Origin: Treponema sp.
GTDB lineage: Bacteria > Spirochaetota > Spirochaetia > Treponematales > Breznakiellaceae
Direction of reading: 5' to 3'
Length of the DNA stretch: 17,913 nt
Assembly (NCBI GenBank): GCA_031281685.1
Contig: JAITFA010000149.1
Span: 1-17,913 of the forward strand
Below, one piece after another: positions 1 to 6,457 of this stretch. The notes below the pieces were generated by a model that was given only the letters and a program-made list of their open reading frames with translations, was not told the DNA's origin and searched no databases. How positions within the stretch are numbered: the stretch's first letter is position 1; every line of letters begins with the position of its first letter. The translations under genes were made by a program, and so were the position numbers.

Positions 1-345
1 GCGTCTGGCACTAACGTCTCTGGCACCATGTCTGGCACCGAAGGCAAGGGGAACCACGGCTCTGACACCAATGTCTCTGGCACTATGTCTGGCACCACAT
101 GTGCAGGTGCCAGACACCAACGTCTCTGGCACCATGTCTGGCACCGAAGGCAAGGAGAACCACCGTCTGACACCGAAGGCAAGGGGAACCACGGCTCTGA
201 CACCAATGTCTCTGACACCATGTGGGCTGGTGCCAGACATCAACGTCTCTGGCACCATGTCTGGCACCGAAGGCAAGGAGAACCACGGCTCTGGCACCCG
301 CGTCTCTGGCTCTATGTCTGGCACCGAAGGCAAAAGGGGAACCAC
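1..345. repeat. Degenerate tandem/interspersed repeat tract
   Basis: The tract is built from variants of a short unit, TCTGGCACC or TCTGACACC followed by a few bases (ATG, AACG, AATG), alternating with a longer block carrying GAAGGCAAGG then GAACCACGGCTCTG. The GAAGGCAAGG core starts at 40, 146, 175 and 269, with a variant holding two extra A's at 326. Two stretches hold the unit inverted (GGTGCCAGAC at 106-115 and 229-238); TGTCTGGCACC at 86-96 and its exact complement at 106-116 form a perfect 11-bp hairpin with a 9-nt loop. Spacing between cores is irregular (106, 29, 94, 57), so this is not a clean satellite. The tract is stop-free in two plus-strand frames and one minus-strand frame, which reflects its composition and does not by itself indicate coding. 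It runs off the left edge, so its full size is unknown. Confidence 0.8.
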
Positions 346-386
346 GGCTCTGGTTGCGAGAAGGCGGTCTCGCAACCAGAGCCGTG
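343..386. repeat. Perfect 19-bp palindrome with 6-nt loop
   Basis: Arms 343-361 and 368-386 are exact reverse complements (19 of 19) around the loop AGGCGG. The outer part of the left arm, CACGGCTCTGG, is the end of the upstream repeat unit, so the right arm is an inverted copy of repeat sequence. No T-tract follows on the plus strand, so it is not a standard terminator for rightward transcription. It lies 25 bp upstream of the first gene's ATG and touches its likely promoter, so it may be an operator, an mRNA leader structure or a mobile-palindrome scar. The structure is certain; the role is unknown. Confidence 0.85.
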
Positions 387-393
387 CTATACT
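385..393 (+). promoter_or_regulatory. Extended -10 promoter for the gene at 412
   Basis: TGC followed by TATACT (388-393) matches the extended -10 pattern TGnTATAAT with one mismatch in the hexamer. No good -35 lies 15-19 bp upstream, where the palindrome sits, but extended -10 promoters can do without one. Transcription would start near 400, giving a leader of about 12 nt that contains the AAGGAG ribosome site at 401-406. Inferred from sequence only. Confidence 0.45.
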
Positions 394-411
394 GAACGCC
401 AAGGAGAAAGC

Positions 412-1692
412 ATGAATACAAAACAGTATCCTATGTTCTGGACATGGATGGGCTATGACCCGTCCGCGGATTTTGACGCCGCGTGTGCGCGTATGCGGGA
501 AACCGGTATTGACGGCGTGCAGTTGAATGCGGCTACACCGGAAGACTACCAAAAGGCAGTGGCTATTGCCCGTAACTACGGCATTGAGGTGTATGCTTGG
601 GTGGTTACGATGAACGTCGAGAAGTCTCAGGGAGTGGATAAGCTGCTTGTGGAACACCCGGACTGGTTCAGTGTAAACCGGCTTGGGCAGAGTATTGCGG
701 AAACAAAGGCGTATGTTGATTACTACAAGTTTTTATGCCCGGCTGTGTCGGAGGCGCGGGCGTTCATCAAGCAGCGGGTGCGGGCGTTCTGCGAAGTTGA
801 CGGTCTTAATGGGATTTCCATTGACTATCACCGCTTTGTGGATGTAATCCTGCCGGCAACGCTGTGGCCAAAGTATGACGTGGTACAAGATCGGGAATAC
901 CCGCAGTGGGACTATGGGTATCATCCCGCCATGATCGCCGCGTTCAAGGAACGCCACGGCTATGATCCCCGCGAGCAGGAAGACCCGTCGTGCGATGAGA
1001 CATGGCTGAACTTCCGTTGTGAGCAGATCACTGAAGTTGCCAATGAAATCGCGGATGTGGTTCATGCCTATGGTAAGGTAATGGCCGCGTCGCCGTTTCC
1101 CACGCCGAAGATGTCGCGTTCCATGGTACGGCAGGATTGGGGGAAGTGGAACCTCGACATCGTGTTCCCCATGGTTTACCACGATTTTTATACTGAAGAC
1201 GCCAGCTTCATTGCTGACTGTACCCTCGAAAACCTGCGGGACAAGAAGCCGGAAACCACGCTCTACTGCGGCCTTATGATTAAGGATACCCTGTCCGTAA
1301 CCGAGTTCATGGATGCGGCGCTGAACAACGGAGCCGAAGGCATTTCCATCTTTACGATAGACTCGATTCGTTCCCCGGAAGTCCGCGCCGCGTTCCGCGC
1401 TTACGCGGATGCTGCCCGCGCCCGCCGCGCCGCGTCAGGCTATCAACCGCCGCTTAACAAGAGCGTTGTGGTTGACCCGTTTGAAAAAGCAGGGGTTATG
1501 CGGCTGATTCACGAAAAGATGCGGGAATACACCAAAGGCAAAGAACTCCGCCTGAGTGAGTACCGCCTTTGCAAGGAAGTCGGGGTTACGAAGCGCTACG
1601 AAGTGAGCGACGCGAACAGCGGTATGAGCTTTGACGTTGCCTTTTATTTCTACGGCGGGATTCTATCCGGTTGGATCGTAAGAAAGCTCTGA
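412..1692 (+). CDS. TIM-barrel glycoside hydrolase-like protein
   Basis: A 426-residue protein without signal peptide, so probably cytoplasmic. The start is placed at ATG 412 because AAGGAG lies 5 nt upstream; the same frame stays open back to 28, but that part is only the repeat tract. The body reads as a (beta/alpha)8 barrel like the GHL10/family-10-like hypothetical glycosyl hydrolases: an early strand GIDGVQLNA, a strand with GISIDYHRF (residues 134-142, with Asp138 in the place where this group often has D-x-x-R), and DIVFPMVYHDFY (249-260), which resembles the late strand lining the active site. Asp138 and His140 are candidate active-site residues, by inference. The last ~60 residues, after a Pro-rich break near 345, form a separate small domain I do not recognise. 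Substrate unknown. The 3' end overlaps the convergent TPR gene by 30 bp. Sure of the gene, moderately sure of the fold, unsure of enzymatic activity. Confidence 0.65.
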   Translation: MNTKQYPMFWTWMGYDPSADFDAACARMRETGIDGVQLNAATPEDYQKAVAIARNYGIEVYAWVVTMNVEKSQGVDKLLVEHPDWFSVNRLGQSIAETKAYVDYYKFLCPAVSEARAFIKQRVRAFCEVDGLNGISIDYHRFVDVILPATLWPKYDVVQDREYPQWDYGYHPAMIAAFKERHGYDPREQEDPSCDETWLNFRCEQITEVANEIADVVHAYGKVMAASPFPTPKMSRSMVRQDWGKWNLDIVFPMVYHDFYTEDASFIADCTLENLRDKKPETTLYCGLMIKDTLSVTEFMDAALNNGAEGISIFTIDSIRSPEVRAAFRAYADAARARRAASGYQPPLNKSVVVDPFEKAGVMRLIHEKMREYTKGKELRLSEYRLCKEVGVTKRYEVSDANSGMSFDVAFYFYGGILSGWIVRKL

Positions 1693-3453
1693 GGCGTACC
1701 GCTGTTTGTAGGCTTGCAGTTCCGGCGCGTCTGGAGCCAGCGCAATTGCCTGTTTAAGGTAGAAAACCGCGTGGCGCTCATCGCCCTGACGTTGGTATAC
1801 CTCGAACAAGCCCACCAGAGCCGCGAGGTTGCGGGGGTCTTCAAAGTTACTGGAACGCAGATCCTCCAGCGCCTCTGTATCGTTATCCCGCAGGCGGCTT
1901 CGCAGATAGTAATACTGAGACTTCACGTTTCCGCTGCTCAGGTCTGCGAGGCGGCTTTCGATAAGACGGCTTGCCTCGTCGCTGGCGCCAGTCTCGACAA
2001 GGGCAGTGGCTAGCGTGAGTGTTCCTTCCTCATTGGCTGGTTTCTGTTGATGAAACTCCTGGGCATAAGCCAGCGCCGCTTGCTTATTTCCCCGTCCATC
2101 CTCGATTTTGTAGGCATCCAGAAGACGAGCGGAGCGCTGCTCTTCAAGCACGCGGTCAAGATACACAGCCGCCTCATCCCACGCTTTCCGGTTTAGCGCG
2201 TCCTGAAACGCCAAAGCGATAACCGAAAACGCGGGGTCTTTTTCGTTAAGCAGACTGCTCAACAGGGAACGGCCTTCGTTCTGGTCATCTTCTCGCCGTG
2301 ATTCCAGCAGCAAGCGGGCGGTGTAGAGCGATATTTCGTCATTAACCGTAGGAGACTTGAGGATGGCGCGAAGGTAGGTGAGAGCCGCGTCGCGGTTGCG
2401 GTATCCTTCGGCCTGTATTCTCGCACGCAGGAACAGATAGAGACGGTTGTTCGGGTTTATAGGAGCATACTGTTCAAGCGCAGCCTGCGCCTGAACAAGC
2501 TGTCCCTCTTCCACAAGCACATGGGCGCGCATGAGGGTAAAGTCAGCGTTTTTGCTGTCCTTCTGGAGTATTTCCGCGATGGCTGATTCAGCGCGGGACC
2601 AATCGCGATTGTTGTAATAGTTAAGGGCAAGCTGGCGTTTAATAGCCATGTTGTCGGGGTAGCTGTTGACCATTTCCTGCAACATGCTGGTAGCTACTTG
2701 TTTCTGGCCACTTGCGTCTATAACCCGCGCCAGTCCAATCGCGGCTGGGTAGCAGGTTGCCGCACGAGCCACAGCGCGTTCAAACGAGGATCGCGCTTCT
2801 TTCAGGCTGCCGGTATGCTCATAGATAAGCCCCATGAAATACGGCGGCAGCACGGAATCGGGGTTGAGTTCCGTTGCCCGCCTGATATCCGGCAGGGCTG
2901 TGGCGTAAGGTTTTGCTCCGCTTGGCGAGAAAAAAGCCAGAAAAGGCAGGACATACTCAAGAAAATCTTGTGAATCAGCTGGTGGTGAGATATAGACCCC
3001 CTGGGCGACGTTTCTGATTATTTTGGTATAGACATGATTCGGCGACGGATCGGCGACGGGCAGCGTTGTGGTAATATCGGGATAGAGCATCTTAAACAGG
3101 GTAACGATTACATAGTTCATATTTCTGCCGAATTCGCTTCCGCCGAGTTCTCTGCTTCGGATCAAATCCAGCGCCTCATTCAGCGAGTCTGGTATCCCGC
3201 TCTCGATCAGTGCGCGGATATCATCGGCAATGCCTCCTCCACGCGGCATTACCGCCTGCCCGCCATTCGTCAGCGGCGCTTGAGTGGGCAGAGACGTTTC
3301 CTGTATCCGCGAGGAAGCGCAGGTCAATGTCATAAGGCTGATAACAAAACACAGCCTGAAAGAGATATGTTTATGTTGTTTCAATCCACGCGCTTGCATG
3401 GAGCGCGAGTCAACGCCTTCATAGCGGGAAGGTTCTTTATTTTGTGGTCTCAT
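1663..3453 (-). CDS. TPR-repeat lipoprotein
   Basis: The 596-residue reading frame has a hydrophobic stretch (about residues 34-44) ending in MTLTC, with Cys45 as the likely lipidation site; spirochaetal lipoboxes are loose, so this fits a lipoprotein anchored on the periplasmic side of a membrane. From about residue 190 to the end there are repeated 34-residue TPR-like helix pairs, with typical A-x-A-x-P turns such as the final unit around ALVGLFEVYQRQGDERHAVF. TPR arrays act as scaffolds for protein complexes; the partner is unknown. ATG at 3453 overlaps the upstream gene by 17 bp and suits translational coupling, but would give a 33-residue leader before the hydrophobic core. ATG at 3399 (residue 19) gives a more ordinary signal peptide. 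Neither has a strong ribosome site, so the start is open. The 3' end overlaps the convergent gene by 30 bp. Confidence 0.75.
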   Translation of the reverse strand: MRPQNKEPSRYEGVDSRSMQARGLKQHKHISFRLCFVISLMTLTCASSRIQETSLPTQAPLTNGGQAVMPRGGGIADDIRALIESGIPDSLNEALDLIRSRELGGSEFGRNMNYVIVTLFKMLYPDITTTLPVADPSPNHVYTKIIRNVAQGVYISPPADSQDFLEYVLPFLAFFSPSGAKPYATALPDIRRATELNPDSVLPPYFMGLIYEHTGSLKEARSSFERAVARAATCYPAAIGLARVIDASGQKQVATSMLQEMVNSYPDNMAIKRQLALNYYNNRDWSRAESAIAEILQKDSKNADFTLMRAHVLVEEGQLVQAQAALEQYAPINPNNRLYLFLRARIQAEGYRNRDAALTYLRAILKSPTVNDEISLYTARLLLESRREDDQNEGRSLLSSLLNEKDPAFSVIALAFQDALNRKAWDEAAVYLDRVLEEQRSARLLDAYKIEDGRGNKQAALAYAQEFHQQKPANEEGTLTLATALVETGASDEASRLIESRLADLSSGNVKSQYYYLRSRLRDNDTEALEDLRSSNFEDPRNLAALVGLFEVYQRQGDERHAVFYLKQAIALAPDAPELQAYKQRYASELSYDPTG

Positions 3454-4114
3454 CTTTTGTAGTATCGGCGTTGACGTTCTTTGTTCCTACCGAAAGCAAG
3501 ACCAGAATAAGTCCCGCAAGCACTACCAAAAGGGGCCACCACCGCAAAACGAACTGAGTAAACGAGAAGGGAACCATATCAAACGAAAACACGAGGAGTA
3601 TACAGCCTAGTACGATAAAGGTAACAGACGGAACGATATACCGGAAGCGAAGCGCCCTAAAACGATTCCAGCCTGCGGGGATCAACGCCAAGCCAGAGAA
3701 TAACGAAAGGAGCGGCCATGCCTGAAAAAAGGGAACAGGGAAGATATTCAGCGCGGACAAGAATAGAAAAAGTCCGACCAAGATAAAAAACGTTGAGAAG
3801 AAAAGATACACGGAACGCTTGAATCTCTCCCGGTTAAGCTTGACCGCCAGCGTAGCGCAAAACGCCCCAACCAGTACAAAGAAGAAGGATACCAGCACTG
3901 AAACCTGTGAGATACCGGTAAGCGTTCCTAAAAGAAAAGCAATTCCTACTAGCATTAAAAACAGACCGAAACTAAAGATGAATCGTACAAGTGTTTTTTG
4001 AATCGCGGTATCATGCATACCATGAATATAGCAATTCAACATCAAGGACGCAAGACTGGATAAGGCGATCACCCTGAGACGCGGGTTGACTAATCGCATC
4101 TTCGTCTCTGACAC
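3437..4114 (-). CDS. Small multi-pass membrane protein, LiaF-like/DUF5668-like
   Basis: From Met33 onward there are about six hydrophobic segments, with two similar blocks ending WPLLSLFSGLALIPAGW and WWPLLVVLAGLILVLLS. That WPLL...G pattern is typical of the LiaI/LiaF-like transmembrane domain (DUF5668), here apparently duplicated; such proteins often belong to envelope-stress systems, but no sensor kinase or regulator is nearby, so the role here is unknown. The longest frame begins with GTG at 4114, giving 225 aa. An internal ATG at 4018 (193 aa) looks more natural because membrane segment one follows at once and a good promoter sits directly upstream. The first 32 residues would then not be translated. 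The gene overlaps the downstream TPR lipoprotein by 17 bp, suggesting one transcript. Confidence 0.6.
   Translation of the reverse strand: MSETKMRLVNPRLRVIALSSLASLMLNCYIHGMHDTAIQKTLVRFIFSFGLFLMLVGIAFLLGTLTGISQVSVLVSFFFVLVGAFCATLAVKLNRERFKRSVYLFFSTFFILVGLFLFLSALNIFPVPFFQAWPLLSLFSGLALIPAGWNRFRALRFRYIVPSVTFIVLGCILLVFSFDMVPFSFTQFVLRWWPLLVVLAGLILVLLSVGTKNVNADTTKDETTK
4025..4053 (-). promoter_or_regulatory. Promoter directly before the alternative ATG at 4018
   Basis: Read on the minus strand, TTGCGT (4053-4048), a 17-bp spacer and TATATT (4030-4025) make a good sigma-70-type promoter. The -10 ends 7 bp before the A of ATG 4018, so the predicted first transcribed base falls on or next to that ATG. 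If real, the mRNA would be leaderless, which would explain the missing ribosome site, and the longer 4114 start would be wrong. Confidence 0.45.
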
Positions 4115-4134
4115 CTACCAGTAGCGCCGTAAAG

Positions 4135-4156
4135 CCCCTTGTCTTTAGGCATGGGG
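4135..4156 (+). repeat. Left subterminal hairpin of the IS relic
   Basis: CCCC (4135-4138) pairs with GGGG (4153-4156); TGTC (4140-4143) pairs with GGCA (4148-4151) around the loop TTTA, with one T-T mismatch between the two helices. Its loop-proximal sequence is nearly identical to the right hairpin at 4561-4581, supporting a shared origin as transposase recognition structures. Confidence 0.65.
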
Positions 4157-4225
4157 AGTCGCCAAGACGTTGCCCCGCTTTGCAAGGCGAGATACGGAAG
4201 TCTCCGGCGCGAGTGGGAAAGGGCG

Positions 4226-4254
4226 TTGACACTTAGGCAAAGACAGCTTAGCAT
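4226..4254 (+). promoter_or_regulatory. Promoter in front of the tnpB remnant
   Basis: A perfect TTGACA (4226-4231), a 17-bp spacer and TAGCAT (4249-4254, four of six matches to TATAAT). Transcription would begin around 4261, at the tnpB start codon. The same transcript could continue through the relic into the phosphate transporter at 4608, for which I see no other convincing promoter. Confidence 0.4.
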
Positions 4255-4264
4255 AAACTTATGC
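4251..4264 (+). repeat. Short palindrome over the tnpB start codon
   Basis: GCATAA (4251-4256) and TTATGC (4259-4264) are exact complements separated by AC; the ATG of the tnpB remnant (4261-4263) lies inside the right arm. In RNA a 2-nt loop is too tight, so inner pairs would open. In the DNA single strand it could also be part of the element's left-end structure. Confidence 0.4.
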
Positions 4265-4529
4265 AGATACAGAGAGTTTTCAAAGCGCACATATATCCGA
4301 CAGACGAACAAAGGGTCTTCTTGAACAAGACCTTCGGCCACTGCCGCTTTCTGTATAATCACATGCTCCATAGGATAAGAATGTGGCGGTAAATCCGCGA
4401 AGGTTAGGAGAAAACATACCTGCGCGGCGCGGGGAATTAACGTTTGTGGACATAGGGGCGCTGGCTCTTGGTAACACCAAGGGTGAAACCTCCGTGGAAA
4501 GTCTGCGGCAAGAAGCAGAAACCCTGTAG
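4261..4529 (+). pseudogene. tnpB (IS605 OrfB) remnant, middle deleted
   Basis: ATG 4261 opens a 43-codon frame ending at TAA 4390-4392. Its start, MQIQRVFKAHIYPT, followed by DEQRVFLNKTFGHCRFLYN, is a clear TnpB N-terminus (R-x-Y-P...Q...L...G-x-C-R-x-x-Y-N). In a different frame, ending at TAG 4527-4529, comes a typical TnpB tail: RRGELTFVDIGALALGN then TKGETSVESLRQEAETL. Everything between, including the RuvC catalytic residues and zinc finger (about 300 codons), is gone, and the junction near 4380-4400 shifts the frame. No working nuclease can be made. Intact TnpB is an RNA-guided DNA endonuclease that promotes retention of its transposon. Recognition rests on the two terminal motifs, which I regard as strong. 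Confidence 0.75.
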
Positions 4530-4583
4530 AGCAAGCCGAGCAATCGGCACACGCTACAAGCCTCTGCCTTTAGGCATGAGGTT
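4434..4583 (+). ncRNA. Possible omega-RNA scaffold kept in the relic
   Basis: In IS200/IS605 elements the guide RNA of TnpB comes from the 3' end of tnpB through the right end. That part is retained here and is rich in short stems: TCTGC/GCAGA (4502-4506 with 4515-4519), GCCGA/TCGGC around a GCAA tetraloop (4535-4548), and the right-end hairpin at 4561-4581. A guide would be read from the bases after about 4583, just in front of the transporter gene. Whether it is transcribed or used by a TnpB encoded elsewhere is unknown. Confidence 0.35.
4561..4581 (+). repeat. Right subterminal hairpin of the IS relic
   Basis: CCTC (4561-4564) pairs with GAGG (4578-4581), and TGCC (4565-4568) with GGCA (4573-4576), around the loop TTTA, leaving T4577 bulged. 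A G-T and an A-T pair extend it to 4559-4583. This shape, with a bulged base and a following TTACTGAC, is what right ends of IS605-type elements look like. It finishes about 25 bp before the transporter start codon. Confidence 0.7.
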
Positions 4584-4607
4584 ACTGACGAGACAGTGGA
4601 GAAACAC

Positions 4608-6278
4608 ATGAACTATATTGGACTGGTGTTCCAGATTGGCGGGAGTCTTGGCCTCTTCTTATATGGAATGAAGGTGATGAGCGACGGGATTCAGCAGATC
4701 GCCGGAGACCGGCTCCAGCGGGCGCTGAACTTTATGACTGGCAATCGACTCAGCGCTGTGCTTACCGGTTTCGTAGTTACCGCCATCATCCAATCGTCCT
4801 CAGCGACAACGGTGATGGTCGTTTCCTTTGTAAACGCCGGGTTGCTCACCCTTACACAGGCCATCGGCGTCATTATGGGCGCAAACATCGGCACCACCGT
4901 AACGGCATGGATCGTGTCGCTGGTCGGCTTCTCGTTGAGTCTGTCCGAGCTTGCCCTGCCGGCGGTGGGAATCGGCTTTGTTCTGCGGGCAATTAAGTGG
5001 AAACACCGGGGCTTGGGCGAAGTGATACTGGGCTTTGGTCTGCTCTTTTTGGGGCTTAGCTTCCTTACCGACTCTATGCCGACGATTAGCGTGGAAAACT
5101 TTGGATTCATCAGCGCTTTTTCCGATGGAGGTCCTGTTTCAGTTCTGATTGGAACCAGCATTGGTTTGGTAATGACCCTGATTGTACACTCATCAAGCGC
5201 CTCAACCGCCTTGATGCTTGTCATGGCGAATCAAGGGCTTATCACGTTTGACATTGCCGTTACCATGATTCTGGGCGCGAACATCGGGACAACCATTGAC
5301 GCGGCGCTGGCGGCGATTGGTACCAAAACAACGGCGCGACGGACTGCGCTGGTTCATGTGCTGTTTAACGTGATCGGCGTGATCTGGGCGCTTATCCTGC
5401 TTCGTCCGCTCATCGTTCTGGTAAACTTGGTCAGCCCGGGCGACGCCTCTTCAATCACCGTGCGGCTTGCCATGTTTCACACGATGTTTAACGCACTTAA
5501 TACCCTGCTGTTCTTCCCCTTTGTCAAACCCTTCGCCGCGCTCGTTTCTTTCCTTATAAAGGACAAAGATACAACGTTGGCGCCTACGACCTACAAGCTC
5601 GAATACAAGTCCGGTTCCATTCAGGACACGCCGGAACTGAACATTGTACGGGCTGAGAAGGAGATTCATGACCTCGCCACTCTCGCGTCTTCCATGTACG
5701 CGAAGGTGATCGCCGCGCTTCACAGTCTGCCGGATATGCCGGAACGGGTTGCCGCGATAGATAAGCTGGTTGAAGAGATGCGCTCCAAAGAAGCCTATGC
5801 GGATGAAATGCGGGAAGAGCTTACCCGATTCCTCATTGAGTGTACCCGTCAGCAGTTGAACCGGCGTTCCGAGTCGAGAATCTCCTATCTTTTGCGGATC
5901 ATTGCCGACCTTGAGGACATGACCGACGATTGCTACAGCATGAGCCTTTTGCTTGAGCGGAGCGCGAAGAAAGACCTCATCTTCAAGCGCAAGGAGATGG
6001 AGGCGCTTGCCCCGTACATGGGCCTTGTGGAAGAGGCTCTGCATCTCGTGCAGGCGCATTTGGGTAGTCCTATGACGGAGGAAGGGGCAATGCAGGCTGA
6101 ACAACTGGAGCAGAAGATTGACAGGTCGAGAGATCGCCTTCGCAAACTGGGGCGTAAACGTATTGAGGCTGGTGAAAACGTCAAGACTGAGCTTCTGTTT
6201 ATCGACCTTGTACGGCGCATTGAAAATCTTGGAGACTATTGTCACGGAATCGCGGAGGCACTCACAAACATGCGATAA
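4608..6278 (+). CDS. Na+/phosphate cotransporter, NptA/PNaS family, with PhoU-like tail
   Basis: A 556-residue inner-membrane protein expected to import phosphate with sodium. Two inverted-topology repeats are visible: QSSSATTV (62-69) with GANIGTT (91-97), and HSSSAST (194-200) with GANIGTT (223-229); these QSSS and GANIGTT motifs form the substrate site in SLC34-type carriers. After the last membrane segment (to about residue 320) comes a charged helical C-terminal half resembling PhoU, thought to regulate transport. Length matches the bacterial fused form. ATG 4608 is chosen because GTGGAG lies 6 nt upstream; the in-frame GTG at 4596 overlaps that ribosome site. The IS relic ends about 25 bp upstream, so the native promoter may have been displaced and expression may depend on the relic. 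No phosphate regulator is nearby. Confidence 0.88.
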   Translation: MNYIGLVFQIGGSLGLFLYGMKVMSDGIQQIAGDRLQRALNFMTGNRLSAVLTGFVVTAIIQSSSATTVMVVSFVNAGLLTLTQAIGVIMGANIGTTVTAWIVSLVGFSLSLSELALPAVGIGFVLRAIKWKHRGLGEVILGFGLLFLGLSFLTDSMPTISVENFGFISAFSDGGPVSVLIGTSIGLVMTLIVHSSSASTALMLVMANQGLITFDIAVTMILGANIGTTIDAALAAIGTKTTARRTALVHVLFNVIGVIWALILLRPLIVLVNLVSPGDASSITVRLAMFHTMFNALNTLLFFPFVKPFAALVSFLIKDKDTTLAPTTYKLEYKSGSIQDTPELNIVRAEKEIHDLATLASSMYAKVIAALHSLPDMPERVAAIDKLVEEMRSKEAYADEMREELTRFLIECTRQQLNRRSESRISYLLRIIADLEDMTDDCYSMSLLLERSAKKDLIFKRKEMEALAPYMGLVEEALHLVQAHLGSPMTEEGAMQAEQLEQKIDRSRDRLRKLGRKRIEAGENVKTELLFIDLVRRIENLGDYCHGIAEALTNMR

Positions 6279-6294
6279 AACTGACGCAAAGCAC

Positions 6295-6323
6295 TTGACA
6301 TAAATACGCGGACTTGATATTTT
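6295..6323 (+). promoter_or_regulatory. Promoter of the tRNA-Thr / rpmG / secE-nusG run
   Basis: A perfect TTGACA (6295-6300), a 17-bp spacer and TATTTT (6318-6323). The predicted start near 6330 is about 18 nt before tRNA-Thr, so a short 5' leader would be removed by RNase P. It is the strongest promoter seen before the whole ribosomal/polymerase cluster. Confidence 0.65.
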
Positions 6324-6347
6324 GTTTGAAACTGTAGATGAGCAAAT

Positions 6348-6420
6348 GCCCTTGTAGCTCAGTCGGTAGAGCATATCCATGGTAAGGATAAGGTCAACGG
6401 TTCGATTCCGTTCGAGGGCT
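6348..6420 (+). tRNA. tRNA-Thr (GGT anticodon)
   Basis: The 73 bases fold as a full cloverleaf: acceptor GCCCTTG/CGAGGGC (one G-T pair), D stem GCTC/GAGC, anticodon stem TATCC/GGATA with loop ATGGTAA giving anticodon GGT (reads ACC and ACT), five-base variable loop, T stem AACGG/CCGTT with loop TTCGATT, discriminator T. The 3' CCA is not encoded, so CCA-adding enzyme is needed. It lies just before rpmG, as in treponemes. Confidence 0.95.
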
Positions 6421-6457
6421 TTACAAGACGGTGAAAACGTCGTTATGAGGAGGAAAT

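Larger units (their letters stand above)
4131..4590 (+). mobile_element. Internally deleted IS200/IS605-family element
   Basis: A roughly 460-bp segment fills the gap between two divergent genes. It carries the beginning and the end of a tnpB gene with the middle (normally about 1 kb) missing, and a subterminal hairpin at each edge, 4135-4156 and 4561-4581, which share the core CTTTAGGCATG followed by a purine and GG in the same orientation. Subterminal hairpins are the hallmark of this single-strand transposing family, which makes no inverted repeats and no target duplication; exact ends therefore cannot be set from one copy, and the limits given are approximate. No tnpA is present. It can move only if a transposase acts in trans. 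The left hairpin could instead be the right end of another, lost copy. Confidence 0.7.

Noticed and set aside
1..345. CRISPR array
   Set aside because: Repeats are degenerate, irregularly spaced and partly inverted, and there are no unique equal-length spacers or cas genes.
343..386. Rho-independent terminator
   Set aside because: The stem is strong but no T-tract follows on the plus strand.
28..411. N-terminal extension of the hydrolase-like gene through the repeats
   Set aside because: The frame is open only because the repeat lacks stops; a good ribosome site and an extended -10 promoter point to ATG 412.
4011..4371. Minus-strand reading frames of 73 and 93 codons in the IS relic
   Set aside because: They run antisense to recognisable tnpB coding sequence and show no family features.
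4110..4608. Complete IS605 with working TnpA/TnpB
   Set aside because: No tnpA is present and most of tnpB, including its catalytic core, is missing.
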